Positions 37,322 to 47,739 of a stretch of DNA of 64,000 nt are shown here, piece after piece. The position numbers and the translations under genes were made by a program. The stretch comes from Alphaproteobacteria bacterium (GTDB taxonomy: Bacteria; Pseudomonadota; Alphaproteobacteria; Micavibrionales; Micavibrionaceae): assembly GCA_002401695.1 (NCBI GenBank), contig NVTV01000004.1:63415-127414 (forward strand). The letters are read 5' to 3'. Below the pieces are notes generated by a model. That model was not told the origin of the DNA, did no database searches, and saw nothing but the letters and a program-made list of their open reading frames with translations. Within the stretch, counting starts at the first letter, position 1. Each line of letters starts with the position of its first letter.

Positions 37322-37494
37322 TCATTCATAATATTTATTGATATCTCTGCTTTATGTAGACGGTCTAGGCGCGTAGATGCGCTTGTGTCGTATTTGCCGT
37401 ACAGGGTTTTCTTGAAAATAAATTTGTATATTCACCTGCATAACTGCTAATATAGTAAAAAAATAAAAGCGGTAATAATATTTAGGTGGTTTTT

Positions 37495-39138
37495 GTGGGT
37501 AAATACGCACATTTTGAAAATGTTGGAAATAGTTCTCTGTTGCAATTATATAGCAGGCACGGGGAAGTCGCGCGTGAAATTCATCAAAATATATTAAGAG
37601 AGTTTACCGGTAATAAAGATTTAGTCGTTGACCTTGTTCGGGAAAATCCCTTGGGGGCCGATAAAGCTATGCTGGATAAAATGTCTGAGTATGATGTTAT
37701 GTCCGTGAGTACCGAGATTGGAATGGGTGCCGTTTTACGTGGCACAGGCCTGTCTGATAAAAATAATGTAGATTTATACAGGCAGCATTTTGAACAAGAA
37801 GACATGCCTATTTATGTTGTGGCAGCTGGAAATAGCGGACAAAGTAAACGCACCGAGGCGCCGCGGGTTGCTGATTTCTCTCGCACCAGTATTGTTGTTG
37901 GTGAGGCCAATGTGAATGATGGTGAGCCGTATGTTGAAGAGCATAGTAGTCGCATTAACCCTACCTTAGTGACTGACAATCCGTTTAATCGCGGAGAAAT
38001 GTATCAATATTATGATACCAGCCCGTCTTTGGAAGGGCATGAAGGCCTTGTTCAAGAGTGGTTGGTTGATCAGGAGCTCTCTAGACAACTTGATGTATTT
38101 CGAGCAGGAGAAGGAAAGGATCTTGATGATTCTGCGGTAGGTGCAAAATATTGGGAAATAAAGATTCAGTTGCATGATGAAAAATACGGAGAGAGTCCGG
38201 AAGTTCAAGCGCAGCTTAAGAATTTTATGGAGCATCCGGAGCAGCTTCATACGTTGGTTATGGCTGAAGTCAGAGAGCATAAAAATGTAGATGAAAATGG
38301 CTATACTTCGGAGATTGACGGTACATCATTTTCTGCGCCGGAGCAGGCCGGCTATGTGTCCGGCGCGATGTATGAACAAGAACAAAGAGAAGAAAAAAAT
38401 CTTCCTACCCTGATGAAAGAAGAGATATCGACGCTGGTAAAAATGGCAACGGTGGATATTTCCCTACGTGAGGGACAAGATGAACGGATGCATACATTTA
38501 ATAATGCAGCAAATTTTCAGTTTACCGGCCCGGGCATGCATGGTGTTTTTAATCCGGAAATGTTTAGAAATCTATTGGATGAGGCCTATAATAAAATAGG
38601 AAACACACCTGATATTGATAGAGATCCTGTAACGGCGGTTATGAGCGCTGATATTAAAGAGCAAAAAGGTAGTATTCCGGTGAGTATCGGTTTTGATAAA
38701 TCTGTAGACCAGAACATAATGGTTGAACGTACGCATCTCTATATGGATTATGCGATTAATGGCTTAGTACCGCATCATGTTGCAATTAAACAACCGGAAC
38801 AAGAAACAAAATACTCGAGGATTCAGACCTCCGGCGATGGCTTGAATTTTACGGCATGGAAACGGGATGAAACAGACTTTGGCGAGACCTTAAAGTCGGG
38901 TGATACTTGGGACGTGCAAATTTTAAATGGTCAGGATACGAAGTTGACTGATTTAAGTGTCACTGTATATGGCTATAATGAAGGTGGGCTTATGGATCAA
39001 ATGATGGATTATTCTACAGAAATTGCCCCGCAATATATGCCAAAACCAGAAGAACCAGAGCCAGCACCAGCGCAAGAAGCAATCATTATCAGTAATGAGG
39101 CTAATGCTAACGCTGTGGGCGCGCCGCCGTCTTTATAA
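37495..39138 (+). CDS. Subtilase-like protein lacking the usual Asp and His motifs
   Basis: A 547-residue protein with two hallmarks of the S8 peptidase fold: AAGNSG with the oxyanion Asn at residue 113 and GTSFSAPEQAG with the nucleophile Ser at residue 278. The catalytic Asp (DTG) and His (HGTxVAG) segments that should come before are not visible; only an SRHGEVARE stretch near the N-terminus hints at the latter. There is no signal peptide. The C-terminus is acidic, then Pro/Glu-rich, and ends in a disordered tail. The GTG at 37495 has AGGTGG 5 bases upstream; an in-frame stop precedes it. It may be inactive or a piece of a larger ancestor. Confidence 0.7.
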   Translation: MGKYAHFENVGNSSLLQLYSRHGEVAREIHQNILREFTGNKDLVVDLVRENPLGADKAMLDKMSEYDVMSVSTEIGMGAVLRGTGLSDKNNVDLYRQHFEQEDMPIYVVAAGNSGQSKRTEAPRVADFSRTSIVVGEANVNDGEPYVEEHSSRINPTLVTDNPFNRGEMYQYYDTSPSLEGHEGLVQEWLVDQELSRQLDVFRAGEGKDLDDSAVGAKYWEIKIQLHDEKYGESPEVQAQLKNFMEHPEQLHTLVMAEVREHKNVDENGYTSEIDGTSFSAPEQAGYVSGAMYEQEQREEKNLPTLMKEEISTLVKMATVDISLREGQDERMHTFNNAANFQFTGPGMHGVFNPEMFRNLLDEAYNKIGNTPDIDRDPVTAVMSADIKEQKGSIPVSIGFDKSVDQNIMVERTHLYMDYAINGLVPHHVAIKQPEQETKYSRIQTSGDGLNFTAWKRDETDFGETLKSGDTWDVQILNGQDTKLTDLSVTVYGYNEGGLMDQMMDYSTEIAPQYMPKPEEPEPAPAQEAIIISNEANANAVGAPPSL

Positions 39139-39153
39139 ACTTATCATTCAAAT

Positions 39154-40043
39154 CTATATGCTTTTCTTCTTTATCGCTGTTTCTCTATAGAGAATGAAAA
39201 TGTTGCTGGATATGATAATGCTTGCGCCTAAAACAACATTCATGCTTGGCATTTTATCCCAAAATAGATAATCGAACAGCATTGTCCAGATAATCATACT
39301 ATACATGATTGGGGCGATGAGGCTGGCTTCGGCAAGGCGAAAACTTTGAGTTTTAGCGAGCAGGGAGAGCAGCCCTGTCGTGCCCAAGCCGGCAATGATC
39401 CAAAATGCATTAAGCGAGAAACTGTCGGGTTTCACCTCCGCAAAGGGGAAATGCATGCCGCATGTTATTGTGCCGAACAGGACAAAGTAGAAAACCGTTG
39501 TTGTGGCGTTTTCCGTCTTTCCCATCCACCGCAGGCACGTATCCACGCACCCTGCAAAAAAGCCCCAGCTAAGCCCGACGATGAGGCCTAGCATTGGCAA
39601 CGTATTTGTCTCTGCTGTGGGGTTTGCCATGATGATAACCCCTGTAAACCCGATGAGAACCGCGCCTAACCGATATGCGCCGACAGGTTCTTTCAAGACG
39701 GGGTAGGAAAGCAGCACAACGAATAAAGGTGCAAAATTGTTGTTTCCGCCAAGGGCATCATGGACAGCGCCCACGTGCCTAACACAATGCCAACGGTGCC
39801 GATTGCGCCCCTGAATAAATGCGCGAAAGGGCGTTTTGTGCGCAAGGTTGTTAGATTTCCGGCGAAAACGAACCATATAAATAATGCGGTGAGGGAAAAG
39901 GCATTACGGAAGAATGTCACTTCGACAGGGCCAAAATATGTGGAGAGCAGCTTTGCAAACAGGCTCATCCCTGCCAGCATAAAGGCGTTAATGACGGCAA
40001 ACATGATTCCCATCATAATCTGGTTTTTGGAATGATCACCCAT
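39154..40043 (-). pseudogene. EamA/DMT transporter, frameshifted
   Basis: The frame from ATG 40043 reads the first half of an EamA transporter (AETTIL is the last homologous stretch). The rest, from FAPLFVVLLSYPVLKEP on, lies in another frame and ends at 39154. The break falls at a run of four A on the plus strand (39733-39736); one more base there would give TTIFAPLFVVL and restore about 296 residues with ten helices. It is either a young pseudogene or a homopolymer error in the sequence. It overlaps the next EamA gene by 8 bases, implying co-translation. Substrate unknown. Confidence 0.8.
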
Positions 40044-40983
40044 TTTGATTCTGCCCTTTCGTGTTCTTATCTTTCATATTATTGATGTATTCACGGTAAA
40101 TAATATAAAGCTGCGCCGATATGATAAGGCTTGCGCCAATCACAAGCGGTACGAACGCCAGATCATATCCCCAGATATACAGATCGATCAAGACCGTCCA
40201 GAGCAAGGCAGTGTAGCTAAATGGTGTGACTAAGGATGCGGGCGCGTATTTATAGGCATTGGACAGAAATATTTGCGCAACGCCGCCTGAAAAACCAATC
40301 AGCAGGAAGATCCAGATTTCTTCAACTATGATTCCCTTAGCAACCCACGGCATGAACATTCCGGGAATGAGGATACCGGCAATGATAAAATAAAATGTGA
40401 TGGTCAGGGGGGACTCAGACCTTAGGCTGCGCAGAATTGTATACATTGTGCTGTGTAGAATGGCTGCGGTAAGGGCGAGTGCTAGCCCAATAAGGCTGAT
40501 CGCGCCGCTGGGTTGTGCAATAACAAGAACCCCGCACATGCCGATGAAAATAGCGCTCCATCTATGGATGCCGACATGTTCTTTAAGAAAGAAGAATGCT
40601 AAAGCAGGGGTCAATAAAGACGAGGCGAAGAATAAAACAGTCGCGTAGGCCATGGGCAGTTGCGCAAGTGCGGCAAATGTCACGATCAGGCTGATCCCGC
40701 CGATGACGGCGCGAACGGCAACCAGCTTTGGTTTATCGGTTTTGAATAAATGCCTGTTTTGGCGCATTATCATAAATAAGAAAAAGGGGATGAAAACGAT
40801 GATGTTCCGGTAGAACGCAATCTCCGCAACGTGATGTGTTTCCGCCAAATATTTCGCACACGTGCCCATAATCGCAAACATAAAATGTGCAGCGAGGCAG
40901 CAGCCAATAGCAATAGATGTACGGTCTTTGTGGGCGCTCATAGAATTTGTGCTTTTTTGTACGATATGGTAAAGTTCTTGCAT
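40036..40983 (-). CDS. EamA/DMT family transporter
   Basis: A 315-residue inner membrane protein with ten predicted helices in two EamA repeats. The family moves small metabolites; the substrate here is unknown. Segments such as CAKYLAETHHVAEIAFYRN and KEHVGIHRWSAIFIGMCGVLVIAQPSG are typical. The ATG at 40983 or an internal one at 40941 may be the start; neither has a good ribosome site. It overlaps the frameshifted EamA gene by 8 bases, so the pair arose by duplication and is likely co-expressed. Confidence 0.87.
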   Translation of the reverse strand: MQELYHIVQKSTNSMSAHKDRTSIAIGCCLAAHFMFAIMGTCAKYLAETHHVAEIAFYRNIIVFIPFFLFMIMRQNRHLFKTDKPKLVAVRAVIGGISLIVTFAALAQLPMAYATVLFFASSLLTPALAFFFLKEHVGIHRWSAIFIGMCGVLVIAQPSGAISLIGLALALTAAILHSTMYTILRSLRSESPLTITFYFIIAGILIPGMFMPWVAKGIIVEEIWIFLLIGFSGGVAQIFLSNAYKYAPASLVTPFSYTALLWTVLIDLYIWGYDLAFVPLVIGASLIISAQLYIIYREYINNMKDKNTKGQNQNG

Positions 40984-41029
40984 AAAAATAATAAGAATGA
41001 TGTGGCTATATTAGATATAGGCAAGGGTG

Positions 41030-42463
41030 ATGGCTAGTCTAGAAGATAATTTTAACGAACAAACCGAAAATCCGGCACATAAATATGCTGGATATGAAGG
41101 GTATGAGCGCGGTTTGGCGGAAACGCTGGACTCGCTTTATGATGCATTTCCTGATTATCGCGGACATGTTGCCCTGGTCGATCTGAAGGCTTTGGAAGAA
41201 GATCGTGCGGGTGAGCTTGCACGTTTATCTGCGGAACTTGGTGTTGCCGATATAGAGGACGCAGTTGGTAGTGAACTCAAAAGCGGACGAATGTTCCCCG
41301 GTTTCAATGATGCGGGTGAAAAAATTGCTGTTGCTGCCGCGTGGTCTATCCATGAAAATGATCCTGATGATTTAACATTTGAGCAGAATATGTCCTTTGT
41401 GAGTGTTGCGGTCCATGAATTAGCGCATGCCATTGATTATATGGATGGCGGGCTTCACCTTGAAGAAGGCGTGTTCGAAAGTAATTATGTTGAGTCTTAT
41501 GCGGATAGTTATCGGATCGCGTTACTATCACTGCACGGTCATAATAATGATAATATGAGAGCGCTTGTCGCGGAGTACGATAATAGACAAGCGACACGTG
41601 TGCTTGATCGTTACGATAATGGGCTTGCGTTGGCGGAAACATATCTCGTCTCGCAACGCGCTGCCAGAGATATGGGGATTAGTGAACCAACACAGAATTT
41701 TTCTTTTGGGCATTGGAAAGACGCGAAGGATATCGTGGATAGTGTCCGTAATCATAATATGGATCGCCATAGTGTAGAAGAGGATGCCTATGAACAATCG
41801 CGTTATGATCAGCTGACTCGCCGCGCGATTGTTCATAAAATCAAAGAATTTATGCATGATGGTATACAGAGCCAAGCTCCGCATATTTATGCGCAAGGTG
41901 ATGAGGCGCAAATAGAGGCATTTGAAAACAAAGTTAACGTCTATGTTAATGAATTGGATGTGCGGGTTTATGAGACGGGTGAATTTACGGATGTTGATGA
42001 AGAAACCTTATTGCAGGTGGAGATTGCATATCACGCACGTGTGCAGATGAATGATTGGATGGAAGATCGTAAAGACTATATTCCATCCGCTGATCGTATG
42101 CTGGCTGCGTATGATTATTTATCCGGTAAAGGGGTGTTTTTGGATTATCAAACCCCTGAATATGACCCGTTGGCGTTTTTTGCCAAATCGATGGATATGT
42201 ATATGGAACAAGGTGATAAGGAAGATTTGACTATAGCAAAAAGGGCGCTTTCTATTGTGAAAGATATGCCGGAATATGAGGGGACAATCTTTCAGGAACA
42301 ATCACGCGATGATCTTATAAGCTTCTTCGAGAATAATCCTGACGCTGTAAAAGCATTGGCCGATGGTATGACATTAGAATTTGCTTTGGATGGTACATCT
42401 ACGGTGCTGCCGGAATATAAAAGCGAAGAGACTCCAAATGTTTCATCTGGCCTGATACTTTAA
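41030..42463 (+). CDS. Hypothetical protein with HExxH zinc-protease motif
   Basis: A 477-residue acidic protein without a signal peptide. The zinc motif HELAH is at residues 129-133 inside a hydrophobic helix, followed by an ESYAD segment with Glu155, a plausible third ligand as in gluzincins. The long C-terminal part (about residues 200-477) is helical, charged and unfamiliar. The layout is like the degenerate gene at 28021. ATG 41030 or the overlapping GTG 41027 is the start. Protease activity is an inference from the motif; a target is unknown. Confidence 0.7.
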   Translation: MASLEDNFNEQTENPAHKYAGYEGYERGLAETLDSLYDAFPDYRGHVALVDLKALEEDRAGELARLSAELGVADIEDAVGSELKSGRMFPGFNDAGEKIAVAAAWSIHENDPDDLTFEQNMSFVSVAVHELAHAIDYMDGGLHLEEGVFESNYVESYADSYRIALLSLHGHNNDNMRALVAEYDNRQATRVLDRYDNGLALAETYLVSQRAARDMGISEPTQNFSFGHWKDAKDIVDSVRNHNMDRHSVEEDAYEQSRYDQLTRRAIVHKIKEFMHDGIQSQAPHIYAQGDEAQIEAFENKVNVYVNELDVRVYETGEFTDVDEETLLQVEIAYHARVQMNDWMEDRKDYIPSADRMLAAYDYLSGKGVFLDYQTPEYDPLAFFAKSMDMYMEQGDKEDLTIAKRALSIVKDMPEYEGTIFQEQSRDDLISFFENNPDAVKALADGMTLEFALDGTSTVLPEYKSEETPNVSSGLIL

Positions 42464-42481
42464 AAGTAGGATCTCTAAATG

Positions 42482-42512
42482 AAAAAGCCCTCTGAAATGG
42501 AGGGCTTGTTTC
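42482..42512 (-). terminator. Terminator downstream of ilvC
   Basis: AGCCCTC pairs with GAGGGCT around a 7-base loop (42486-42506). Read on the minus strand it is followed by five T (42482-42486), a textbook intrinsic terminator for ilvC. It may also serve the plus-strand gene ending at 42463, although the plus-strand T run is short. Confidence 0.85.
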
Positions 42513-42537
42513 GAATTTCTATTGATCGGGTAAAACC

Positions 42538-43623
<1,086 letters not shown>

Positions 43624-43772
43624 TTATGTTGTCGGGGAGTCGCATAAAACAAGGTTTTCGGCGAAGAATCAAGCAAAAGATGACTCTATTTTGATGTGCT
43701 CCATATGATTTTTTTAACAAGCATGACTGAAATCTATAGCTTGCCTTAAAATTATTTGTAAAGGCGATGAAA

Positions 43773-44258
43773 ATGAGTAGAGATATCTTCGAATGTTCCG
43801 TGAAGCATAACACTTTTAACGAGTGTCAGAAAAGGTTACAGGATGCACATGCACGTATTCCGGCTCTTGCTAGTTCGTTTTCTGATGTGGTGAAAGGTCA
43901 AGATGATTCCTCTATGAAAAATCAATTTGCGGTTCTTTCCAGAAATAATCAACATATCCTGCATGATATTGTTCGATCTGACAGAATATTAGCGGCGATT
44001 GATGAATATTATCGCGATATCTCTGATGCGAATTCTGTAAGTTCCGATGTCTGGAAGCAGGGCACGGATATAAAAATAAAATTTGATGAAATGCACGCTC
44101 AATATGACGAAGGTCGTGATGGAATGCTGCAACGTGCCGAGCATATGAAGATATCATATGACCAATTGGTTCTTTTGATTAAAGATAGTGACTCTGTTTC
44201 TGCGGAGGATTTTGATGTTGTTCACCAAGATTTAAAGGCATCTACCTTAGACGCATAG
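43773..44258 (+). CDS. Hypothetical helical protein, 161 aa
   Basis: Not recognised. A soluble, mostly helical, acidic protein, perhaps with a coiled-coil stretch in the middle. It breaks the ilv run, being convergent with ilvN and divergent from ilvC. ATG 43773 is chosen because TAAAGG lies about 8 bases upstream; the ATG at 43767 is too close to that site. Confidence 0.65.
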   Translation: MSRDIFECSVKHNTFNECQKRLQDAHARIPALASSFSDVVKGQDDSSMKNQFAVLSRNNQHILHDIVRSDRILAAIDEYYRDISDANSVSSDVWKQGTDIKIKFDEMHAQYDEGRDGMLQRAEHMKISYDQLVLLIKDSDSVSAEDFDVVHQDLKASTLDA

Positions 44259-44271
44259 TTTAAAGAGGGCG

Positions 44272-44841
44272 TTATTCGCCGATCACCCGATCACCCTTTG
44301 AAATGGCGGCTATCCCTGTGCGGCTGACATCGACAAGGCCGTGTGGCTTCATAATGGCGATGAAATCATCAATTCTTCTGGCTGTGTCTGTAGCTTCGAA
44401 GATGAAAGAGTTTGGTGTGCTGTCCACGGTTCGCGCGCAAAAGGCATCGGCGTCGCGCTGCGCGTCCGCGCGTTTATCACCCGTACAAACGATTTTCAGC
44501 AAAGCAAGCTCGCGCTCAATATAGCGGCCTTCCATGGTCAGGTCAGAGACTTTCAAAACCGGTACAAGGCGTTGTAACTGCGCCTTTATCTGGTCAATGA
44601 CGGCAGGGGTTCCCTTGCATGCAATTGTGATGCGCGAGAGATGTTCGTCATTGTTGGTTTCGGCAACGGTCAGACTTTCGATGTTATAGCCACGGCCAGA
44701 GTAAAACCCAACGATACGTGCCAGAACCCCCGGCTCATTATTCACCAGAACCGCCAGAATATGCGTTTCTTCTGCTACTTGCTTTGGTGTGGGGGCGTAA
44801 ACGCTTTTGCTTTTCTTTTTGCTCGTGCTGTCTGTGCTCAT
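44272..44841 (-). CDS. ilvN: Acetolactate synthase small (regulatory) subunit
   Basis: The 189-residue regulatory subunit of acetohydroxyacid synthase, which binds branched-chain amino acids and stimulates the catalytic subunit. An N-terminal ACT domain (about residues 28-105) is clear from LVNNEPGVLARIVGFYSGRGYNIESL. It is longer than the short (about 95-residue) IlvN of E. coli, having the C-terminal domain of the IlvH type. Its ATG overlaps by one base the stop of the upstream gene, a sign of coupled translation. Confidence 0.95.
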   Translation of the reverse strand: MSTDSTSKKKSKSVYAPTPKQVAEETHILAVLVNNEPGVLARIVGFYSGRGYNIESLTVAETNNDEHLSRITIACKGTPAVIDQIKAQLQRLVPVLKVSDLTMEGRYIERELALLKIVCTGDKRADAQRDADAFCARTVDSTPNSFIFEATDTARRIDDFIAIMKPHGLVDVSRTGIAAISKGDRVIGE

Positions 44842-45659
44842 TATTTATCCTTATTTTTCAATAGTGATTTTGTTGAAGATATTTCTTCGTATTTATCGTA
44901 CGTGTATTCGGTATCCATAATTCCATCTTGATTGCTGTCAAATTGGGCGGAGATCATTCTATCGTTATTATAGTATGTTATTTTTACAAGTCTTGCAGTT
45001 TGTTCGTTAAAAACTTGAAGTGTTTTAAGGTTCCCTCCTTGATCGTAGAGAAAAATACGGTCGGGGAAGTTATCACCATTATCATCTATGGTTTGCTCTA
45101 AAGGGTTGCCGTTTTTGTAAGTTATAATGGTTTCGTAATATCCATTATAATCGGCATCTATTTCTGCTTTTTTAATTAAGCCGTTGCGATCATAAAATTC
45201 TTTGATGTCAATTTTTCCATCGAAGTTTGTGTCAGTCTCAGTCCTTTTAACATCTCCGTATGGAGGGTAAAAATGCATATCAAGAATACCATCACCGTTA
45301 TTATCGTATCCTTTACTACTGAAGGGGACGTGATAATAGAAGATGCCAAGGATGAGCCCGATGGTTAATCCAATGGCAATGCCGGAAAAGAGTGTAGGGC
45401 GGTTAGATTTCTTGTGTTTCCCTTCGTCCTTATTAGCAGGATGGTTCTGTTGAATAGATTCCCATTTTTTGATACTTTCCCGAGCTTTGGTAACATTACT
45501 TTCGGTAACCGAGAGTTTTATATGTCCTGTTACAGGAATTTCACCAACGGCACCTTGTAGGTATTCTCCATGTATTTGTGTTTCAATGCCTTCGCGTTCC
45601 AGCATATGCATAATCATGTGCGCCTCTGCGGCATTATCGGCACTGTAGATATAATGCAT
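44841..45659 (-). CDS. DUF2007 protein with membrane segment and EF-hand-like repeats
   Basis: A 272-residue protein of unusual make-up. The N-terminal domain (about 1-70) matches DUF2007, a small ferredoxin-like fold of unknown role. A membrane helix follows (near 90-112, FSGIAIGLTIGLILGIFYY). The rest has five Asp-rich loops of the DxDxDG kind (DNNGDGILD, DTNFDGKID, DADYNGYYE, DDNGDNFPD, DSNQDGIMD), likely calcium-binding. Those loops would face the periplasm. It sits between ilvB and ilvN, overlapping the latter by one base (TAATG). A link to branched-chain amino acid synthesis is not obvious. Confidence 0.8.
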   Translation of the reverse strand: MHYIYSADNAAEAHMIMHMLEREGIETQIHGEYLQGAVGEIPVTGHIKLSVTESNVTKARESIKKWESIQQNHPANKDEGKHKKSNRPTLFSGIAIGLTIGLILGIFYYHVPFSSKGYDNNGDGILDMHFYPPYGDVKRTETDTNFDGKIDIKEFYDRNGLIKKAEIDADYNGYYETIITYKNGNPLEQTIDDNGDNFPDRIFLYDQGGNLKTLQVFNEQTARLVKITYYNNDRMISAQFDSNQDGIMDTEYTYDKYEEISSTKSLLKNKDK

Positions 45660-45699
45660 TACTATTTTCCTCTTAGTTTTAATTTTGTCCTAAGATTTT

Positions 45700-47496
45700 C
45701 TAAACCAAGCTCTTATCAAACGCGCTGGCGTCGGGTGAGAGGATCATTTCGTTATGGGCTTTGCCGGAGGGGATCATCGGGAAACAGTTTTCCGTTTTGG
45801 CAACCATAACATCAACAACGGTCAGGCGGTCATTGCTCATCATTTCTTCGATCACGCCGTCCAGCTCATCCACGCATGTTGCGCGTAAGCCAACGCCGCC
45901 ATAGGCTTCGACCAGTTTAACAAAGTCGGGAAGGGCTTCGGAGTAGGTCTCGGAATATCGCTCTCCATGCAATAATTCTTGCCATTGGCGTACCATGCCC
46001 ATCCACTCATTATTCAGGATAAAGACTTTAACGGGTAGGCGATATTGGATTGCGGTGGCCAGTTCTTGAATATTCATCTGGATGGAGGCTTCGCCCGCGA
46101 CATCAACAACGAACGCATCAGGGTGTGCCATCTGCACACCAACTGCGGCAGGCAAGCCATAGCCCATTGTGCCGAGACCGCCAGAGGTCATAAAGCGGTT
46201 AGGCTCATTAAACGGCAGGAATTGTGCCGCCCACATTTGATGTTGTCCAACCTCTGTGGTGACGTAGCAATCACGCTTATCTTGCTCCATATAATGGGCG
46301 AGACGCTCCAGCGCATATTGCGGCTTGATAATTGTATCGTCCTTTTTATAAGCAAGGCAGTTTTTCGCGCGCCAGATCTCGATACGATCCCACCATGATT
46401 TCAAGGCTTTCTGATCGGCTTTATATTTCTTCGCGCGCCAAACGCTTAGCATCGCTTCCATGGTTTTCTTTGCATCCGCAACAATCGGGATATCAATATT
46501 GATGTTTTTATTAATAGAGCTGGCATCGATATCAACATGGATTTTCTTGGAGTCGGGTGAGAATTTACTGGTCATGCCTGTTACGCGGTCATCAAAGCGC
46601 GCGCCGATACAAATCATAACGTCACAATCATGCATCGCCCAGTTGGCTTCGAAAGTTCCGTGCATGCCTAGCATACCCAGCCATTGTTTGTCCTTCGCAG
46701 GATAACAGCCAAGTCCCATAAGGGTTGAGGTGATCGGAAAGCCTGTTTCCCGCACGAGTTCACGCAGCAATGTGCTGGCCTCTTCCCCTGCGTTGATAAT
46801 ACCGCCGCCTGTGTAGAAAACAGGGCATTTAGCGTTTGCCATCAGCTCTACCGCTTCTTCGATGGCCTTCATGTCGGGGTCTGTTTCCGGCTTGTAATGT
46901 GAATGCATAATCGCTTCATCTTTGGAAACATACGTACCTTGTGCGAATTGGATATCCTTTGGAATATCAATCACAACCGGGCCGGGGCGACCTGAGCGTG
47001 CGATATGAAAGGATTCATGCATCGCACTGGCCAGATCGTTTTGATCTTTAACCAGAAAGTTATGCTTGGTACAGGGGCGGGTAATACCAATGGTATCGGC
47101 TTCTTGAAAGGCATCGGTTCCGATTAGAAATGTTGGAACTTGCCCTGTGATACAAACGAGGGGAATAGAGTCTAGTAACGCATCGGCTAAGCCTGTTACT
47201 GCATTGGTGGCACCGGGGCCGGAGGTTACAAGCGCGCAACCAACCTTGCCGGTGGAGCGGGCATAACCCTCCGCCGCGTGCAGCGCGCCGCCTTCTTGGC
47301 GTACAAGGACATGCTTGATTTTATCCTGCTGGAACAGCGCGTCATAAATTGGCAGGACAGCACCACCGGGATATCCAAAGATCGTATCAACGCCTTGCTC
47401 GATCAGGGCTTCAATCACCATTTCCGCGCCGGACATTTCTTTTGTCTTGGCCTTCGGTTTGGGTGTTGCTTTGTCCTGTTTTTGTGTCGCTTCCAT
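45700..47496 (-). CDS. ilvB: Acetolactate synthase large (catalytic) subunit
   Basis: The 598-residue thiamine diphosphate enzyme that condenses pyruvate to acetolactate, first step of valine and leucine synthesis and parallel step of isoleucine synthesis. The catalytic Glu is in VRQEGGALHAAEGYAR, the FAD-type domain in the middle (GMHGTFEANWAMHDCDV), and the cofactor domain at VVDVAGEASIQMNIQELATA. It is the first structural gene after the attenuator region. The DUF2007 gene follows 40 bases downstream. Confidence 0.97.
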   Translation of the reverse strand: MEATQKQDKATPKPKAKTKEMSGAEMVIEALIEQGVDTIFGYPGGAVLPIYDALFQQDKIKHVLVRQEGGALHAAEGYARSTGKVGCALVTSGPGATNAVTGLADALLDSIPLVCITGQVPTFLIGTDAFQEADTIGITRPCTKHNFLVKDQNDLASAMHESFHIARSGRPGPVVIDIPKDIQFAQGTYVSKDEAIMHSHYKPETDPDMKAIEEAVELMANAKCPVFYTGGGIINAGEEASTLLRELVRETGFPITSTLMGLGCYPAKDKQWLGMLGMHGTFEANWAMHDCDVMICIGARFDDRVTGMTSKFSPDSKKIHVDIDASSINKNINIDIPIVADAKKTMEAMLSVWRAKKYKADQKALKSWWDRIEIWRAKNCLAYKKDDTIIKPQYALERLAHYMEQDKRDCYVTTEVGQHQMWAAQFLPFNEPNRFMTSGGLGTMGYGLPAAVGVQMAHPDAFVVDVAGEASIQMNIQELATAIQYRLPVKVFILNNEWMGMVRQWQELLHGERYSETYSEALPDFVKLVEAYGGVGLRATCVDELDGVIEEMMSNDRLTVVDVMVAKTENCFPMIPSGKAHNEMILSPDASAFDKSLV

Positions 47497-47685
47497 TTTA
47501 TTTCGCTTTCGAATTATATTATTGCCGTAAACTACATTATTTTTACTGGATTGTTTAGTGCTCTAGTTATTTTACTTTGCTCTTGCACATCGTTATGCGT
47601 CGCTTACGTATAAAAATACGCTGCACTCCTTATGCCTTGTGCAAAAGCAAATTAAAACACTATGTCTCTTTCATGCTTTAGGCAT

Positions 47686-47714
47686 AAAAAAACGCCCCAT
47701 TTTTAGGAGGGCGC
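47686..47714 (-). terminator. Attenuator terminator upstream of ilvB
   Basis: On the minus strand CGCCC pairs with GGGCG around an 11-base loop, followed by seven T. It lies 190 bases before the ilvB start and after the leader peptide, as expected for an attenuator. Its 5' arm is next to CGCAGC (47713-47718), which can pair with GCTGCG (47747-47752) inside the end of the leader gene to form a competing structure. Confidence 0.8.
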
Positions 47715-47739
47715 TGCGTGTGTACTTTATGCCATAGGC

